Shown here: one piece after another, positions 13,897-20,748 of the stretch
How the letters are laid out: every line of letters starts with the position of its first letter
Numbering within the stretch: the first letter of the stretch is position 1
DNA from: Candidatus Cibiobacter qucibialis
Lineage (GTDB): Bacteria; Bacillota; Clostridia; Oscillospirales; Ruminococcaceae
Reading direction: 5' to 3'
Length of the DNA stretch: 22,195 nt
Assembly: GCA_004000625.1 (NCBI GenBank)
Contig: SAUS01000045.1
Coordinates: forward strand, 1-22,195
Program-made: the position numbers and the translations under genes
The notes under the pieces: generated by a model
Seen by the model: the letters and a program-made list of their open reading frames with translations, nothing else
Told to the model about the DNA's origin: nothing
Databases searched by the model: none

Positions 13897-15045
13897 TCAC
13901 AGCAGGCCCTTGTACAGTTCCTTGATCTCCTCAACGCTGGTATCACGCGGGTTGCCGGGGCAGCAGGCATCGGCAAAAGCGGACTCTGCCAGGAACTGGA
14001 TGTCCTCTTCCTTCAGGATGCCATGCAGGTTTGCGGGGATGCCAACATCGGCGCTCAGCTGCTTGACGGCTGCGATGGTTGCATCAGCGGCTTCGGCATC
14101 ATTCATCTCGTCAATGCCGGTCACGCCCATAGCCTTGCCGACTGCGCGGTAACGCTCGCCTGCAACACTCTTGTTGTATTCCAGGCCGGTGGGCAGGATG
14201 ATGGCGCAGGCAACGCCATGCGGGGTGTCGTACAGAGCAGACAAACCGTGTGCCATGCTGTGGACAATGCCCAGGCCAACATTGGAGAAACCCATGCCGG
14301 CAATGTACTGACCCAGAGCCATGCCTTCGCGCCCTTCCGGGGTGTTCTGCACAGCGCCGCGCAGGTTCTCGGAGATCAGCTTGATGGCTTCCAGGTGGAA
14401 CATATCAGAGATGGTGCAATGGCCCTTGGTGATGTAGCCTTCAATGGCATGGGTCAGTGCGTCCATACCGGTGGCGGCGGTCAGACCCTTGGGCATGCTG
14501 GACATCATATCGGGGTCAACCACAGCGATTTCAGGAATATCGTTGGTATCCACGCAGACGAACTTGCGCTTCTTCTCTACATCGGTGATGACATAATTGA
14601 TGGTAACTTCGGCAGCGGTACCGGCGGTGGTGGGTACGGCAATGGTAAACACAGCGTGCTTTTTGGTGGGGGCAACGCCTTCCAGGCTGCGGACATCCGC
14701 AAATTCGGGGTTGTTGATGATGATGCCGATGGCCTTTGCAGTATCCATGGAGGATCCGCCGCCGATGGTCACGATGCAGTCCGCCTCAGCTGCCTTGAAA
14801 GCAGCAACGCCGTCCTGCACGTTCTGGATGGTGGGGTTGGGCTTGATTTCGCTGTAAACAGCATAGGGGAAGCTGGCTGCATCCAGCAGGGCAGTGATCT
14901 TGCCGGTAACGCCGAACTTGATCAGGTCGGGGTCAGAGCAGACAAAAGCCTTTTTATAGCCGCGGGCGGTCAGTTCGGGAACAATGTTCTCGATTGCGCC
15001 ATGGCCATGGTAAGAGATCGTATTCAAAACAATGCGGTCAGCCAT
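13897..15045 (-). CDS. fucO: Iron-containing alcohol dehydrogenase, FucO (lactaldehyde reductase) type
   Basis: A 382-residue group III alcohol dehydrogenase that aligns by eye along its length with E. coli FucO, which interconverts L-lactaldehyde and 1,2-propanediol with NAD. Shared blocks include NNPEFADVRSLEG, the PTTAGTAAEVTINYVITD stretch, RKFVCVD and GQYIAGMGFSNVGLG. The nucleotide motif is GGGSSMD (95-101), and the iron ligands are expected at D195, H199, H262 and H276. Neighbours do not include fucose or rhamnose genes, so a general redox role (short aldehyde to alcohol) is possible. The ATG at 15045 has GGAGGT nine bases upstream; the longer reading to 15090 adds a peptide unlike the family. 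It is monocistronic, with its own terminator and a palindrome on its promoter. Confidence 0.9.
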   Translation of the reverse strand: MADRIVLNTISYHGHGAIENIVPELTARGYKKAFVCSDPDLIKFGVTGKITALLDAASFPYAVYSEIKPNPTIQNVQDGVAAFKAAEADCIVTIGGGSSMDTAKAIGIIINNPEFADVRSLEGVAPTKKHAVFTIAVPTTAGTAAEVTINYVITDVEKKRKFVCVDTNDIPEIAVVDPDMMSSMPKGLTAATGMDALTHAIEGYITKGHCTISDMFHLEAIKLISENLRGAVQNTPEGREGMALGQYIAGMGFSNVGLGIVHSMAHGLSALYDTPHGVACAIILPTGLEYNKSVAGERYRAVGKAMGVTGIDEMNDAEAADATIAAVKQLSADVGIPANLHGILKEEDIQFLAESAFADACCPGNPRDTSVEEIKELYKGLL

Positions 15046-15118
15046 AATGGTATTACCTCCGTTTTCTGTGCATGGTTTGCTCTTGGGCACGCGCTGTACG
15101 CAGCCCGTTCCATGCCTT

Positions 15119-15134
15119 TGTTATAATTATAACA
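15119..15134. promoter_or_regulatory. 16-bp palindrome on the fucO promoter (Rex-like)
   Basis: TGTTATAATTATAACA is a perfect palindrome containing the minus-strand TATAAT (15126-15131), about 80 bp upstream of fucO. With its flanks it resembles the clostridial Rex box (TTGTTAA-N4-TTAACAA). No good -35 is visible. Confidence 0.5.
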
Positions 15135-15204
15135 TCGTTTTACCCTGCCGTCTTTGGGCTTTTGTATCCGCTTTATTGTGAAAATTCCACTTTGCTGTTA
15201 AGCC

Positions 15205-15231
15205 GCCCAAAAGTTTCTAAAGTTTTTGGGC
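15205..15231. repeat. 27-bp inverted repeat upstream of the sda promoter
   Basis: GCCCAAAA (15205-15212) and TTTTGGGC (15224-15231) form an 8-bp dyad with an 11-base centre. It ends 23 bp before the -35 of the plus-strand promoter; it could be an operator. No T-run follows, so it is not a terminator. Confidence 0.45.
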
Positions 15232-15254
15232 ATTTCTTCCGTGCTGTCCCCCAC

Positions 15255-15283
15255 TTGCAAACACCTGCGCGATATGCTATACT
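15255..15283 (+). promoter_or_regulatory. Promoter of the sdaAB-sdaAA operon
   Basis: TTGCAA (15255-15260) and TATACT (15278-15283), 17-bp spacer. Transcription would start near 15290, giving a leader of about 150 nt with three hairpins before sdaAB. Confidence 0.7.
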
Positions 15284-15295
15284 GTTTTTGCAATG

Positions 15296-15327
15296 AGGCG
15301 CGACCTGTTTTTTGGCCGCGCCTTTTT
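15296..15327 (+). terminator. Terminator-like hairpin 1 in the sda leader
   Basis: AGGCGCG (15296-15302) pairs with CGCGCCT (15317-15323), followed by TTTTT. It begins only about six bases after the predicted transcription start, so it acts as an attenuator or as a stop for other transcripts. Confidence 0.65.
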
Positions 15328-15339
15328 AACTATCAGGCC

Positions 15340-15367
15340 AAAACCGCGGCGCGCAGCCCGGTTTTTT
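15340..15367 (+). terminator. Terminator-like hairpin 2 in the sda leader
   Basis: AAAACCG (15340-15346) pairs with CGGTTTT (15359-15365), followed by more T's. Its loop contains GGCGCG (15348-15353), complementary to the right arm of hairpin 1. Confidence 0.5.
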
Positions 15368-15368
15368 A

Positions 15369-15428
15369 TAAGGTGTATCTGAAAGCAAAGAAATAGGCCA
15401 GATTTTCGACTTTTCAGGTACACTCTAG
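15369..15428. mobile_element. MITE-like element, short copy (60 bp)
   Basis: A 12-bp stem with one G-U pair (15373-15384 with 15412-15423). In inverted orientation its left and right ends match the ends of the element at 12124-12289, but the central part is absent. Its terminal CTAG (15425-15428) runs into the AGGAGG ribosome site of sdaAB. Confidence 0.65.
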
Positions 15429-15441
15429 GAGGGATAACGTC

Positions 15442-16128
15442 ATGCGCTTATTTGATGTGCTGGGCCCCGTGATGACAGGCCCTTCCAGCAGCCACACGGC
15501 TGGCGCGGTGCGTATTGGGCTTACAGCGCGCAACCTGTTGGGCGAAGCCCCAAAAACCGCCGAGATCCTGCTGCATGGCAGCTTTGCCGCCACAGGCCGC
15601 GGCCACGGTACCGATCGTGCGCTGGTGGCCGGGCTGCTGGGCATGCTGCCAGACGATGAACGCATCCCGGACAGCTTTTCCCTGGCGCAGCAGGCCGGGC
15701 TAGATTATACCATCGGCACCGTGGTGCTGCGCGGTGCCCACCCCAACACCGCCCTGCTGCGGCTGGAAGGGGTGAGCGGCCGCAAACTGGAAGTAATGGG
15801 TGCTTCCATCGGCGGCGGGCGCATCAACATCTGCCAGATCGACGGCATTACCACCAACTTTGGCGGCGACCACAACACCCTGATCGTTCACAATCAGGAT
15901 ACCCCCGGCCATGTGGCCGAAGTGACCACCGCATTGGCGCAGCGGGGCATCAACATTGCCACCATGCAGCTGTACCGTTCCACCGCCGGGGGCTATGCCG
16001 TAATGGTGCTGGAATGTGACCAGCCCCTGCCGGACGCCTTAATTGCCGAACTGCGCGGCATGCAGGGCATTGTGAAAGTGACCGGTCTGAACCTTGCGCA
16101 GCAGACCGAAACAAAGGAGGGCGCGTGA
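15442..16128 (+). CDS. sdaAB: L-serine dehydratase, iron-sulfur-dependent, beta subunit
   Basis: With SdaAA this forms the cytosolic 4Fe-4S enzyme that deaminates L-serine to pyruvate and ammonia. The 228-residue chain has the beta-subunit start GPVMTGPSSSHTAGAVRIG (8-26) and GSFAATGRGHGTDRALVAG (46-64). It ends in an ACT domain (about 146-220, PGHVAEVTTALAQRGINI), the family's regulatory module. The ATG has AGGAGG eight bases upstream; that site abuts a repeat hairpin. Two terminator-like hairpins separate the gene from its promoter. The stop lies two bases before the sdaAA ATG, so the subunits are made together. Confidence 0.95.
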   Translation: MRLFDVLGPVMTGPSSSHTAGAVRIGLTARNLLGEAPKTAEILLHGSFAATGRGHGTDRALVAGLLGMLPDDERIPDSFSLAQQAGLDYTIGTVVLRGAHPNTALLRLEGVSGRKLEVMGASIGGGRINICQIDGITTNFGGDHNTLIVHNQDTPGHVAEVTTALAQRGINIATMQLYRSTAGGYAVMVLECDQPLPDALIAELRGMQGIVKVTGLNLAQQTETKEGA

Positions 16129-16130
16129 TT

Positions 16131-17006
16131 ATGGCATATTCTTCCGTTAAAGCAATGCTGAACGTCAGCCGCCAGAACAACCAGCCCCTGTGGGACGTTA
16201 TTTTGCAGAGCGACCTGCTGGAAAGCGGGCTGACCCGCCCCCAGTCCCTGGCCGAAATGCACCACCTGTGGCAGGTGATGGTGCAAACCAGCGATAACTA
16301 CTGTGGCGCGGATCGTTCCGCCAGCGGCTTTGCGGGCGGCGATGCTGCCAAAGTGGCCGAAGCCGAAGCCCGCGGCCAGCTGTTGACTGGCGGCTATCTG
16401 GCCCAGGTGATGGCCGAAGCCCTGAAAACCGCCGAATGCAACGCCTGCATGAAACGAATTGTCGCCGCGCCCACGGCGGGCAGCTGCGGCGTTCTGCCCG
16501 CGGTGCTGCTGCCCTTGTGGCGCAGCGGCAGCTATAACGAGGAAGCCATCTGCCGCGCGCTGTATGTCTCCGCCGGGTTTGGGCAGGTTGTGGCCGCGCG
16601 CGCCACGCTGGCCGGCGCCGAGGGCGGCTGCCAGGCCGAGGTCGGCGCTGCCAGCGCCATGGCAGCCGCCGCCCTGGTGGAGCTGCGCGGCGGCACCGCC
16701 GAACAATGCGCCGAAGCCTTTGCCATGGCGCTGACCAACCTGGAGGGCCTTGTGTGTGACCCCGTGGCCGGGCTGGTGGAAATTCCCTGCATCAAGCGCA
16801 ATGTGATCGGGGCCATGAACGCAGTCTCCTGCGCGGACATGGCGCTGGCCGGCGTGGTAGGGCATATCCCCGCGGACGAGGTGATCGACGCGATGGCCGA
16901 AGTTGGCGCTGCCATGAGCAATGACCTGCGCGAAACCGGCATCGGCGGCCTTGCCGGCACCCCGACGGGAAAGGCGATCCGGGATATTGTGCAGATGCAG
17001 GGCTGA
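16131..17006 (+). CDS. sdaAA: L-serine dehydratase, iron-sulfur-dependent, alpha subunit
   Basis: Catalytic subunit of 291 residues. The signature AAPTAGSCGVLPA (112-124) is clear. Three cysteines, C167 (EGGCQAE), C209 (VCDPVAG) and C220 (VEIPC), have spacings of 42 and 11, matching the known cluster ligands of the family; a labile iron of this cluster activates the serine hydroxyl. The ATG at 16131 has AAAGGAGG about ten bases upstream. A GTG at 16125 overlapping the sdaAB stop is possible but leaves only four bases after the GGAGG. The gene is followed by a repeat element carrying a terminator. Confidence 0.95.
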   Translation: MAYSSVKAMLNVSRQNNQPLWDVILQSDLLESGLTRPQSLAEMHHLWQVMVQTSDNYCGADRSASGFAGGDAAKVAEAEARGQLLTGGYLAQVMAEALKTAECNACMKRIVAAPTAGSCGVLPAVLLPLWRSGSYNEEAICRALYVSAGFGQVVAARATLAGAEGGCQAEVGAASAMAAAALVELRGGTAEQCAEAFAMALTNLEGLVCDPVAGLVEIPCIKRNVIGAMNAVSCADMALAGVVGHIPADEVIDAMAEVGAAMSNDLRETGIGGLAGTPTGKAIRDIVQMQG

Positions 17007-17023
17007 TGCGCAGCATCAGAATG

Positions 17024-17170
17024 AATAATGAATAATGGCGGTGTGCGCGCCACGCGCGCACATTAAAATAAGGCGTTACTTTCCTTCATTGGCAATTTGC
17101 TGTAGGAAAGTAGCGCCCTATTTTTTGAGCCGTGCCACCGCACGGCGGTCCACCAACATTATTCTTTATT
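17024..17170. mobile_element. Inverted-repeat element (147 bp) between sdaAA and the XRE gene
   Basis: The ends are inverted repeats: AATAATGAATAATGGCGGTG (17024-17043) matches the reverse complement of 17151-17170 at 17 of 20 positions. Each end is followed by a perfect GC hairpin (17042-17062, 9-bp stem; 17129-17146, 7-bp stem), with a terminator hairpin in the middle. There is no coding capacity. It is unlike the GTGTATCTG family in sequence. Confidence 0.55.
17072..17126 (+). terminator. Terminator of the sda operon, likely bidirectional
   Basis: A 13-bp stem with one G-U pair (GGCGTTACTTTCC 17072-17084 with 17105-17117), followed by CTATTTTTT on the plus strand and TTATTTTAAT on the minus strand. 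It lies between converging genes and inside the inverted-repeat element. Confidence 0.75.
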
Positions 17171-17175
17171 TATTA

Positions 17176-18165
17176 TTATTTATTATTTTGCTTTCTCAGC
17201 GCCATTTTCACCACCAGCACTAGGGCCGCATACAGAATGCCGCCGATGGCCCAGATGAACCAGCTGTCTTGGGGCTGGCCGTTGCCCCTGGGGCCAAAGG
17301 TGTACAGCAGGAATGCCGCCGTGACCACCAGCCAGTACACCACGCTGATGGCAGTACGCAGCTCACGGGTGGCTTTGCTGTGGCGGGTGTAGTCCCCTTC
17401 TTCCAGCAGCTTTTCCGTTGCGCCGTAATAGGTCCCGCCCAGCACAAAGGCAAAAACGCCGCAGGCAACCAACACCAGCAGAACACAAACCGCCGCATTC
17501 ATCACGATTCCGCTGTTCACCATCATGGCCACAAACAGCGGAATAGCGGACAGAATGCACAGCACGGTGCCGGTCAGGTTCAATTTATCATAGGTGGGAC
17601 GGTACGCCGCCTGGCGTTCCCGCACCATGCCGGTCACGCCGTATTCTGTTTCAAAGGGTTCCTTTTCCAAAAAATCAAAGTCCCGGTTCTTCGTGCCGCA
17701 CAGCATAAACAGCACCACAGCCACGCATACCATTACCAGCAGAACGCACAGGCCAATACCGGTCGCCACCTTCTCGTTCAGGCCAAACTGGGAATGCTGG
17801 CAGATTTCGCCCAAAAGCAGCAGCATAACAGGTGAAGCAACACAGAGCGCGGTTCCCCACGCCATGTAGGGAGCGTTGACCTTTGCCTGGGCCAGGGCAG
17901 CGTTAGCCTGCTCCAGCGTTACACGGCGCAAGGCGGTGGGCTCACTTTCGGCATATTCCGGTTCGCCCATCTCGTCTTTTAACAGGTAATCTGTGGTAAC
18001 GCCAAACAGCTTGCTGATCTGCAAAATCTTTTCAATGTCCGGCACCGACTGTGCACCCTCCCATTTTGAGACCGACTGCCGGGTCACGTTCAGCTGTTGG
18101 GCAAGCTCCTCCTGGGAATATCCTGCCTTTTTGCGCAGGGCGATCAATTTGTCTGCAAAGATCAT
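17176..18165 (-). CDS. XRE-family regulator with C-terminal membrane domain
   Basis: A 329-residue protein with an N-terminal XRE helix-turn-helix (4-60: YSQEELAQQLNVTRQSVSKWE) and a linker with acidic residues. About six hydrophobic segments follow (102-122, 133-157, 197-216, 222-246, 271-290, 302-320). Such membrane-tethered HTH proteins are common in Firmicutes; most have unknown signals. I chose the ATG at 18165, with AAAGGA eight bases upstream; the TTG at 18171 is a less likely start. The last codons (KQNNK and stop) fall in AATAAT-rich DNA at the edge of the adjacent repeat element, so the native C-terminus may have been changed by an insertion. It is monocistronic, with a palindrome in its promoter spacer. 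Confidence 0.85.
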   Translation of the reverse strand: MIFADKLIALRKKAGYSQEELAQQLNVTRQSVSKWEGAQSVPDIEKILQISKLFGVTTDYLLKDEMGEPEYAESEPTALRRVTLEQANAALAQAKVNAPYMAWGTALCVASPVMLLLLGEICQHSQFGLNEKVATGIGLCVLLVMVCVAVVLFMLCGTKNRDFDFLEKEPFETEYGVTGMVRERQAAYRPTYDKLNLTGTVLCILSAIPLFVAMMVNSGIVMNAAVCVLLVLVACGVFAFVLGGTYYGATEKLLEEGDYTRHSKATRELRTAISVVYWLVVTAAFLLYTFGPRGNGQPQDSWFIWAIGGILYAALVLVVKMALRKQNNK

Positions 18166-18208
18166 GGTCAATGTCCTTTCTTGTGTTGTGGGGTTTTGTT
18201 TCGGTGGC

Positions 18209-18236
18209 TTTATCGTACCAGCTGGTGCCGTTGCAA
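18209..18236 (-). promoter_or_regulatory. Promoter and palindrome upstream of the XRE membrane regulator
   Basis: Minus-strand TTGCAA (18231-18236) and GATAAA (18209-18214), 16-bp spacer. The palindrome ACCAGCTGGT (18217-18226) fills the spacer and could be the regulator's own operator. Confidence 0.45.
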
Positions 18237-18303
18237 AAAAGAACCTGACTGTTGGAAATGTGTCAACCGCCGGTTGCGGGCAGAAAATTTATCGCAGTAT
18301 CGT

Positions 18304-18795
18304 TTACAGTGCAAACATTTCTTTGCAGATTGTTTTGCCTGTCTGCGTTTTGAAAATTTTATCCAGCGCGTTCTGCGCCGCTGCTTTGGGTACAGAATCC
18401 TCATACAGATTGACCAGGAAATCCGCTTCCACTAAAATCTGATAGTCCATTCCGTTGATATTGGTATACGTATGGTGGTGCCCCACCAGATAAGCAACGC
18501 GGTCGGCCTGCGCCGGGGTAAAGCCGCATTCCAACATCATGGCGCGGGCCGGGGCGGGGCCGAGCTCTTCCTGATATTTGCCCGCGGAGCTGCCATAGGT
18601 CTGCTCTGCCGGTTTGATTCCGATATCATGCACATAGGCAGTGGCTTCCAGAATTTCCAGCGTTGCGGCATCCATCCCCTCCTGCCGAGCAATCAGCGCA
18701 GCAAAGCTGTGCACCTTGATAAAGTGCTGGATGCGGGCAGGATCCGCCGCGTAATATGTAATCATATGCAAAGCAAGGTCATCCAATTTTGTCAT
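18304..18795 (-). CDS. HD domain protein (putative metal-dependent phosphohydrolase)
   Basis: A 163-residue single-domain protein with the HD-superfamily metal ligands in order: H29 (KVHSFA), H56-D57 (YVHDIG), H106/H107 (VGHHHTY) and D125 (VEADFL). Stand-alone HD proteins of this size often cleave nucleotides or phosphomonoesters; the substrate is not readable. The ATG at 18795 has AGGGG nine bases upstream, and a separate promoter lies at 18842-18869. It follows the BlaI-type gene on the same strand by 98 bp. No terminator separates it clearly from the XRE gene downstream. Confidence 0.85.
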   Translation of the reverse strand: MTKLDDLALHMITYYAADPARIQHFIKVHSFAALIARQEGMDAATLEILEATAYVHDIGIKPAEQTYGSSAGKYQEELGPAPARAMMLECGFTPAQADRVAYLVGHHHTYTNINGMDYQILVEADFLVNLYEDSVPKAAAQNALDKIFKTQTGKTICKEMFAL

Positions 18796-18841
18796 GTCTT
18801 ATTTCCCCTCTCATTCTGTTACAAGTCAAGCATCTGTCTGT

Positions 18842-18869
18842 ATTGTACTGCACCGCCCTATAAAAGCAA
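18842..18869 (-). promoter_or_regulatory. Promoter of the HD-domain gene
   Basis: Minus-strand TTGCTT (18864-18869) and TACAAT (18842-18847), 16-bp spacer, about 50 bp before the ATG. Confidence 0.6.
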
Positions 18870-18893
18870 GGGGCAGTTTTCCTTTTTTGGCGG

Positions 18894-19298
18894 TCAATCG
18901 TAATCGTATTCCGGGCTTTCAGCCACGCGGGTGTCCAGCCAGCGGGCCAGACGCTCCATCTCAGCGTTGGTGATGCGTCCGGTATCCGATAACGCCGCCA
19001 CCATGCTGCGCAGGTCCCCGCCATACAGAGTTTGCAGGTGTGCCGCACTGACTGCCCCGCAATAGGTCACACGGCGCACCAGCGGGGTATAAATATTTTT
19101 GTTGCCCTCCTTTTCGGGCCGTACATAACCCTTGGCTTCCAGCCGCAGCAGGAAGTTGAGCAGTGTGGAATCCGCCCACACACAATCCGGCGGCAGTTTG
19201 GCCGCGATCTGCCGCCGAGTGGCCGGTTTGCCGCAGGCCCACAGCGCCGCCATGACCTGCTCTTCACTGGTTGAAAGTGCTTTCATTCTTCTCTTCAT
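18894..19298 (-). CDS. BlaI/MecI/CopY family repressor
   Basis: A 134-residue winged-helix protein of the penicillinase-repressor family. Recognisable parts are the start STSEEQVMAALWACGKPATRRQIA, the recognition helix region DSTLLNFLLRLEAKGYV and the wing EGNKNIYTPLV. The C-terminal 50 residues would dimerise. In BlaI/MecI systems a membrane BlaR1/MecR1 protease is encoded next door; none is present here, so this is an orphan or CopY-like regulator. A metal-binding CxCxxxxCxC tail is absent. The start is ATG at 19298 or 19286; both have purine-rich sites and I keep the longer form. It is divergent from serC and has its own promoter with dyads. Confidence 0.85.
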   Translation of the reverse strand: MKRRMKALSTSEEQVMAALWACGKPATRRQIAAKLPPDCVWADSTLLNFLLRLEAKGYVRPEKEGNKNIYTPLVRRVTYCGAVSAAHLQTLYGGDLRSMVAALSDTGRITNAEMERLARWLDTRVAESPEYDYD

Positions 19299-19335
19299 TC
19301 CTTCCTTTTATGTTTGTGGTTGATTTTTTCACTTT

Positions 19336-19365
19336 ATTTTACATCTGTGGCAGATATTTTAGCAA
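19336..19365 (-). promoter_or_regulatory. Promoter of the BlaI-type gene with internal dyad
   Basis: Minus-strand TTGCTA (19360-19365) and TAAAAT (19336-19341), 18-bp spacer. The dyad ATCTG-TGG-CAGAT (19343-19355) lies in the spacer and is a candidate autoregulatory site. Confidence 0.55.
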
Positions 19366-19366
19366 G

Positions 19367-19436
19367 GTGCATTTTTGCACAAAATGTGCACTTACTTTTT
19401 GGCTGTTTTGGTGGTCAGCATTTTACGTTTGTAAAA
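19367..19436. promoter_or_regulatory. Cluster of inverted repeats between the BlaI-type gene and serC
   Basis: GTGCA-N4-TGCAC (19367-19380) is followed five bases later by GTGCAC (19386-19391), and TTTTAC-N4-GTAAAA (19421-19436) lies beyond. All are perfect dyads in AT-rich DNA of the divergent region and could be repressor sites. Which protein binds is unknown. Confidence 0.4.
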
Positions 19437-19530
19437 GTATCTGTTTTCGTTTTGCGCACATCTGTACTTATTGGCAGGCTGCCCGCGGCAATTTTCCACT
19501 TTTTTCGGTATTTTGACAAACGTGTTTTGC

Positions 19531-19560
19531 TTGCGGGCGGGCAGGCGCAGTGCGTATAAT
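19531..19560 (+). promoter_or_regulatory. Promoter of the serC-serA operon
   Basis: Perfect TATAAT (19555-19560) with TTGCGG (19531-19536) 18 bp upstream. The leader of about 85 nt contains a hairpin (AAAGC/GCTTT and GGCGC/GCGCC, 19587-19611). The ribosome site AGGAGGT at 19636-19642 is followed by the partly complementary AACCTCT. Confidence 0.6.
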
Positions 19561-19650
19561 ACAGGTGTTGTGAAAAACGAATCAACAAAGCAAGGCGCAG
19601 CGCGCCGCTTTGAGCTTGGGTGTAAGAATGAATTTAGGAGGTAACCTCTT

Positions 19651-20748
19651 ATGAATCGTGTGTATAATTTCAGCGCCGGTCCTTCCATGCTGCCGGTTCC
19701 CGTTTTGCAAAAAGCTCAGGCCGACCTGCTGGACTACCATGGCAGCGGTATGAGCGTGATGGAGATGAGCCACCGCAGCAAGTGGTTCGATGAGATCATC
19801 CAGAACACTGAGGCCGGTATCCGCAAGGTGCTGAATGTGCCCGACAACTACAAGATCGGTTTCTTCCAGGGCGGCGCAACCCAGCAGTTCGCCATGGTGC
19901 CCCTGAACTTTATGACCACCGGCACGGCGGATTATCTGGTGACCGGCAACTTCAGCAAAAAGGCTGCCGAGGAAGCCGCTAAGTTCGGCACAGCCCGCAT
20001 CGCTGCTTCCAGCAAGGATAAGAACTTCACCTATATTCCGGATGTCAAGGCCATTGCGTATGACCCCAACGCCAGCTACATCCACATCTGCCAGAACAAC
20101 ACCATTTTTGGCACTACTTATAAAGATGTGCCGCAGGTGGACGGCATCCCCCTGGTAGCTGACATGAGCTCCATGATTTTCAGTGAGCCGACCGATGTAA
20201 GCAAGTACGGCTGCATCTACTTTGGTGTGCAGAAGAACGTTGCCCCCGCCGGTATGGCCATTGCCATCATCCGGGGCGACCTGCTGGGCAAGAGCGCCAA
20301 AGGCATCCCGGCGGAAAAGATCCCCACCATGATGAACTACACCACCCTGTTGGATAAGGACAGCATGTACAACACCCCGCCGTGCTGGTGCATCTACATG
20401 ACCGGTCTGGTGATGGATTACCTGCAGAATGAGGTTGGCGGCCTGGAAGAGATGGCCAAGATCAACCACGCCAAGGCCAAGGTCCTGTATGATTACCTGG
20501 ACGGTCAGAACTTCTATAACAATCCCGTTCAGCCGGAATACCGCAGCATGATGAACGTGACCTTCACCAGCCCCAACCCGGATATGGATAAGAAGTTCTG
20601 CGCCGCTGCTACCGAAGCCGGCTTCGTGAACCTGAAAGGCCACCGCCTGGTTGGTGGCATGCGTGCTTCCATCTATAACGCCATGCCTGCCCAGGGTGTG
20701 AACGACCTGGTTGATTTCATGGAGAAGTTCCGCAAGGAAAACGCGTGA
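19651..20748 (+). CDS. serC: Phosphoserine aminotransferase SerC
   Basis: SerC converts 3-phosphohydroxypyruvate and glutamate to phosphoserine, the second step of serine synthesis; it is cytosolic and PLP-dependent. The 365-residue protein has the family start NFSAGPSMLP (6-15), GSGMSVMEMSHRS (31-43) and GGATQQFAMVP (74-84). VADMSSMIFS holds the PLP-binding Asp (D171), and YFGVQKNVAPAG carries the Schiff-base lysine K195. The length is typical. The ATG follows a strong AGGAGGT. serA follows after a 160-bp gap filled by a palindromic repeat, with no typical terminator, so the two are probably one transcript. Confidence 0.96.
   Translation: MNRVYNFSAGPSMLPVPVLQKAQADLLDYHGSGMSVMEMSHRSKWFDEIIQNTEAGIRKVLNVPDNYKIGFFQGGATQQFAMVPLNFMTTGTADYLVTGNFSKKAAEEAAKFGTARIAASSKDKNFTYIPDVKAIAYDPNASYIHICQNNTIFGTTYKDVPQVDGIPLVADMSSMIFSEPTDVSKYGCIYFGVQKNVAPAGMAIAIIRGDLLGKSAKGIPAEKIPTMMNYTTLLDKDSMYNTPPCWCIYMTGLVMDYLQNEVGGLEEMAKINHAKAKVLYDYLDGQNFYNNPVQPEYRSMMNVTFTSPNPDMDKKFCAAATEAGFVNLKGHRLVGGMRASIYNAMPAQGVNDLVDFMEKFRKENA

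Noticed and set aside
14023..15126. A 367-codon open frame on the plus strand
   Set aside because: Antisense shadow of the FucO-type dehydrogenase, which matches its family along the whole length.
19582..20643. A 353-codon open frame on the minus strand, and a similar one at 20897-21877
   Set aside because: Antisense shadows of serC and serA; neither shows known motifs or a sensible start.
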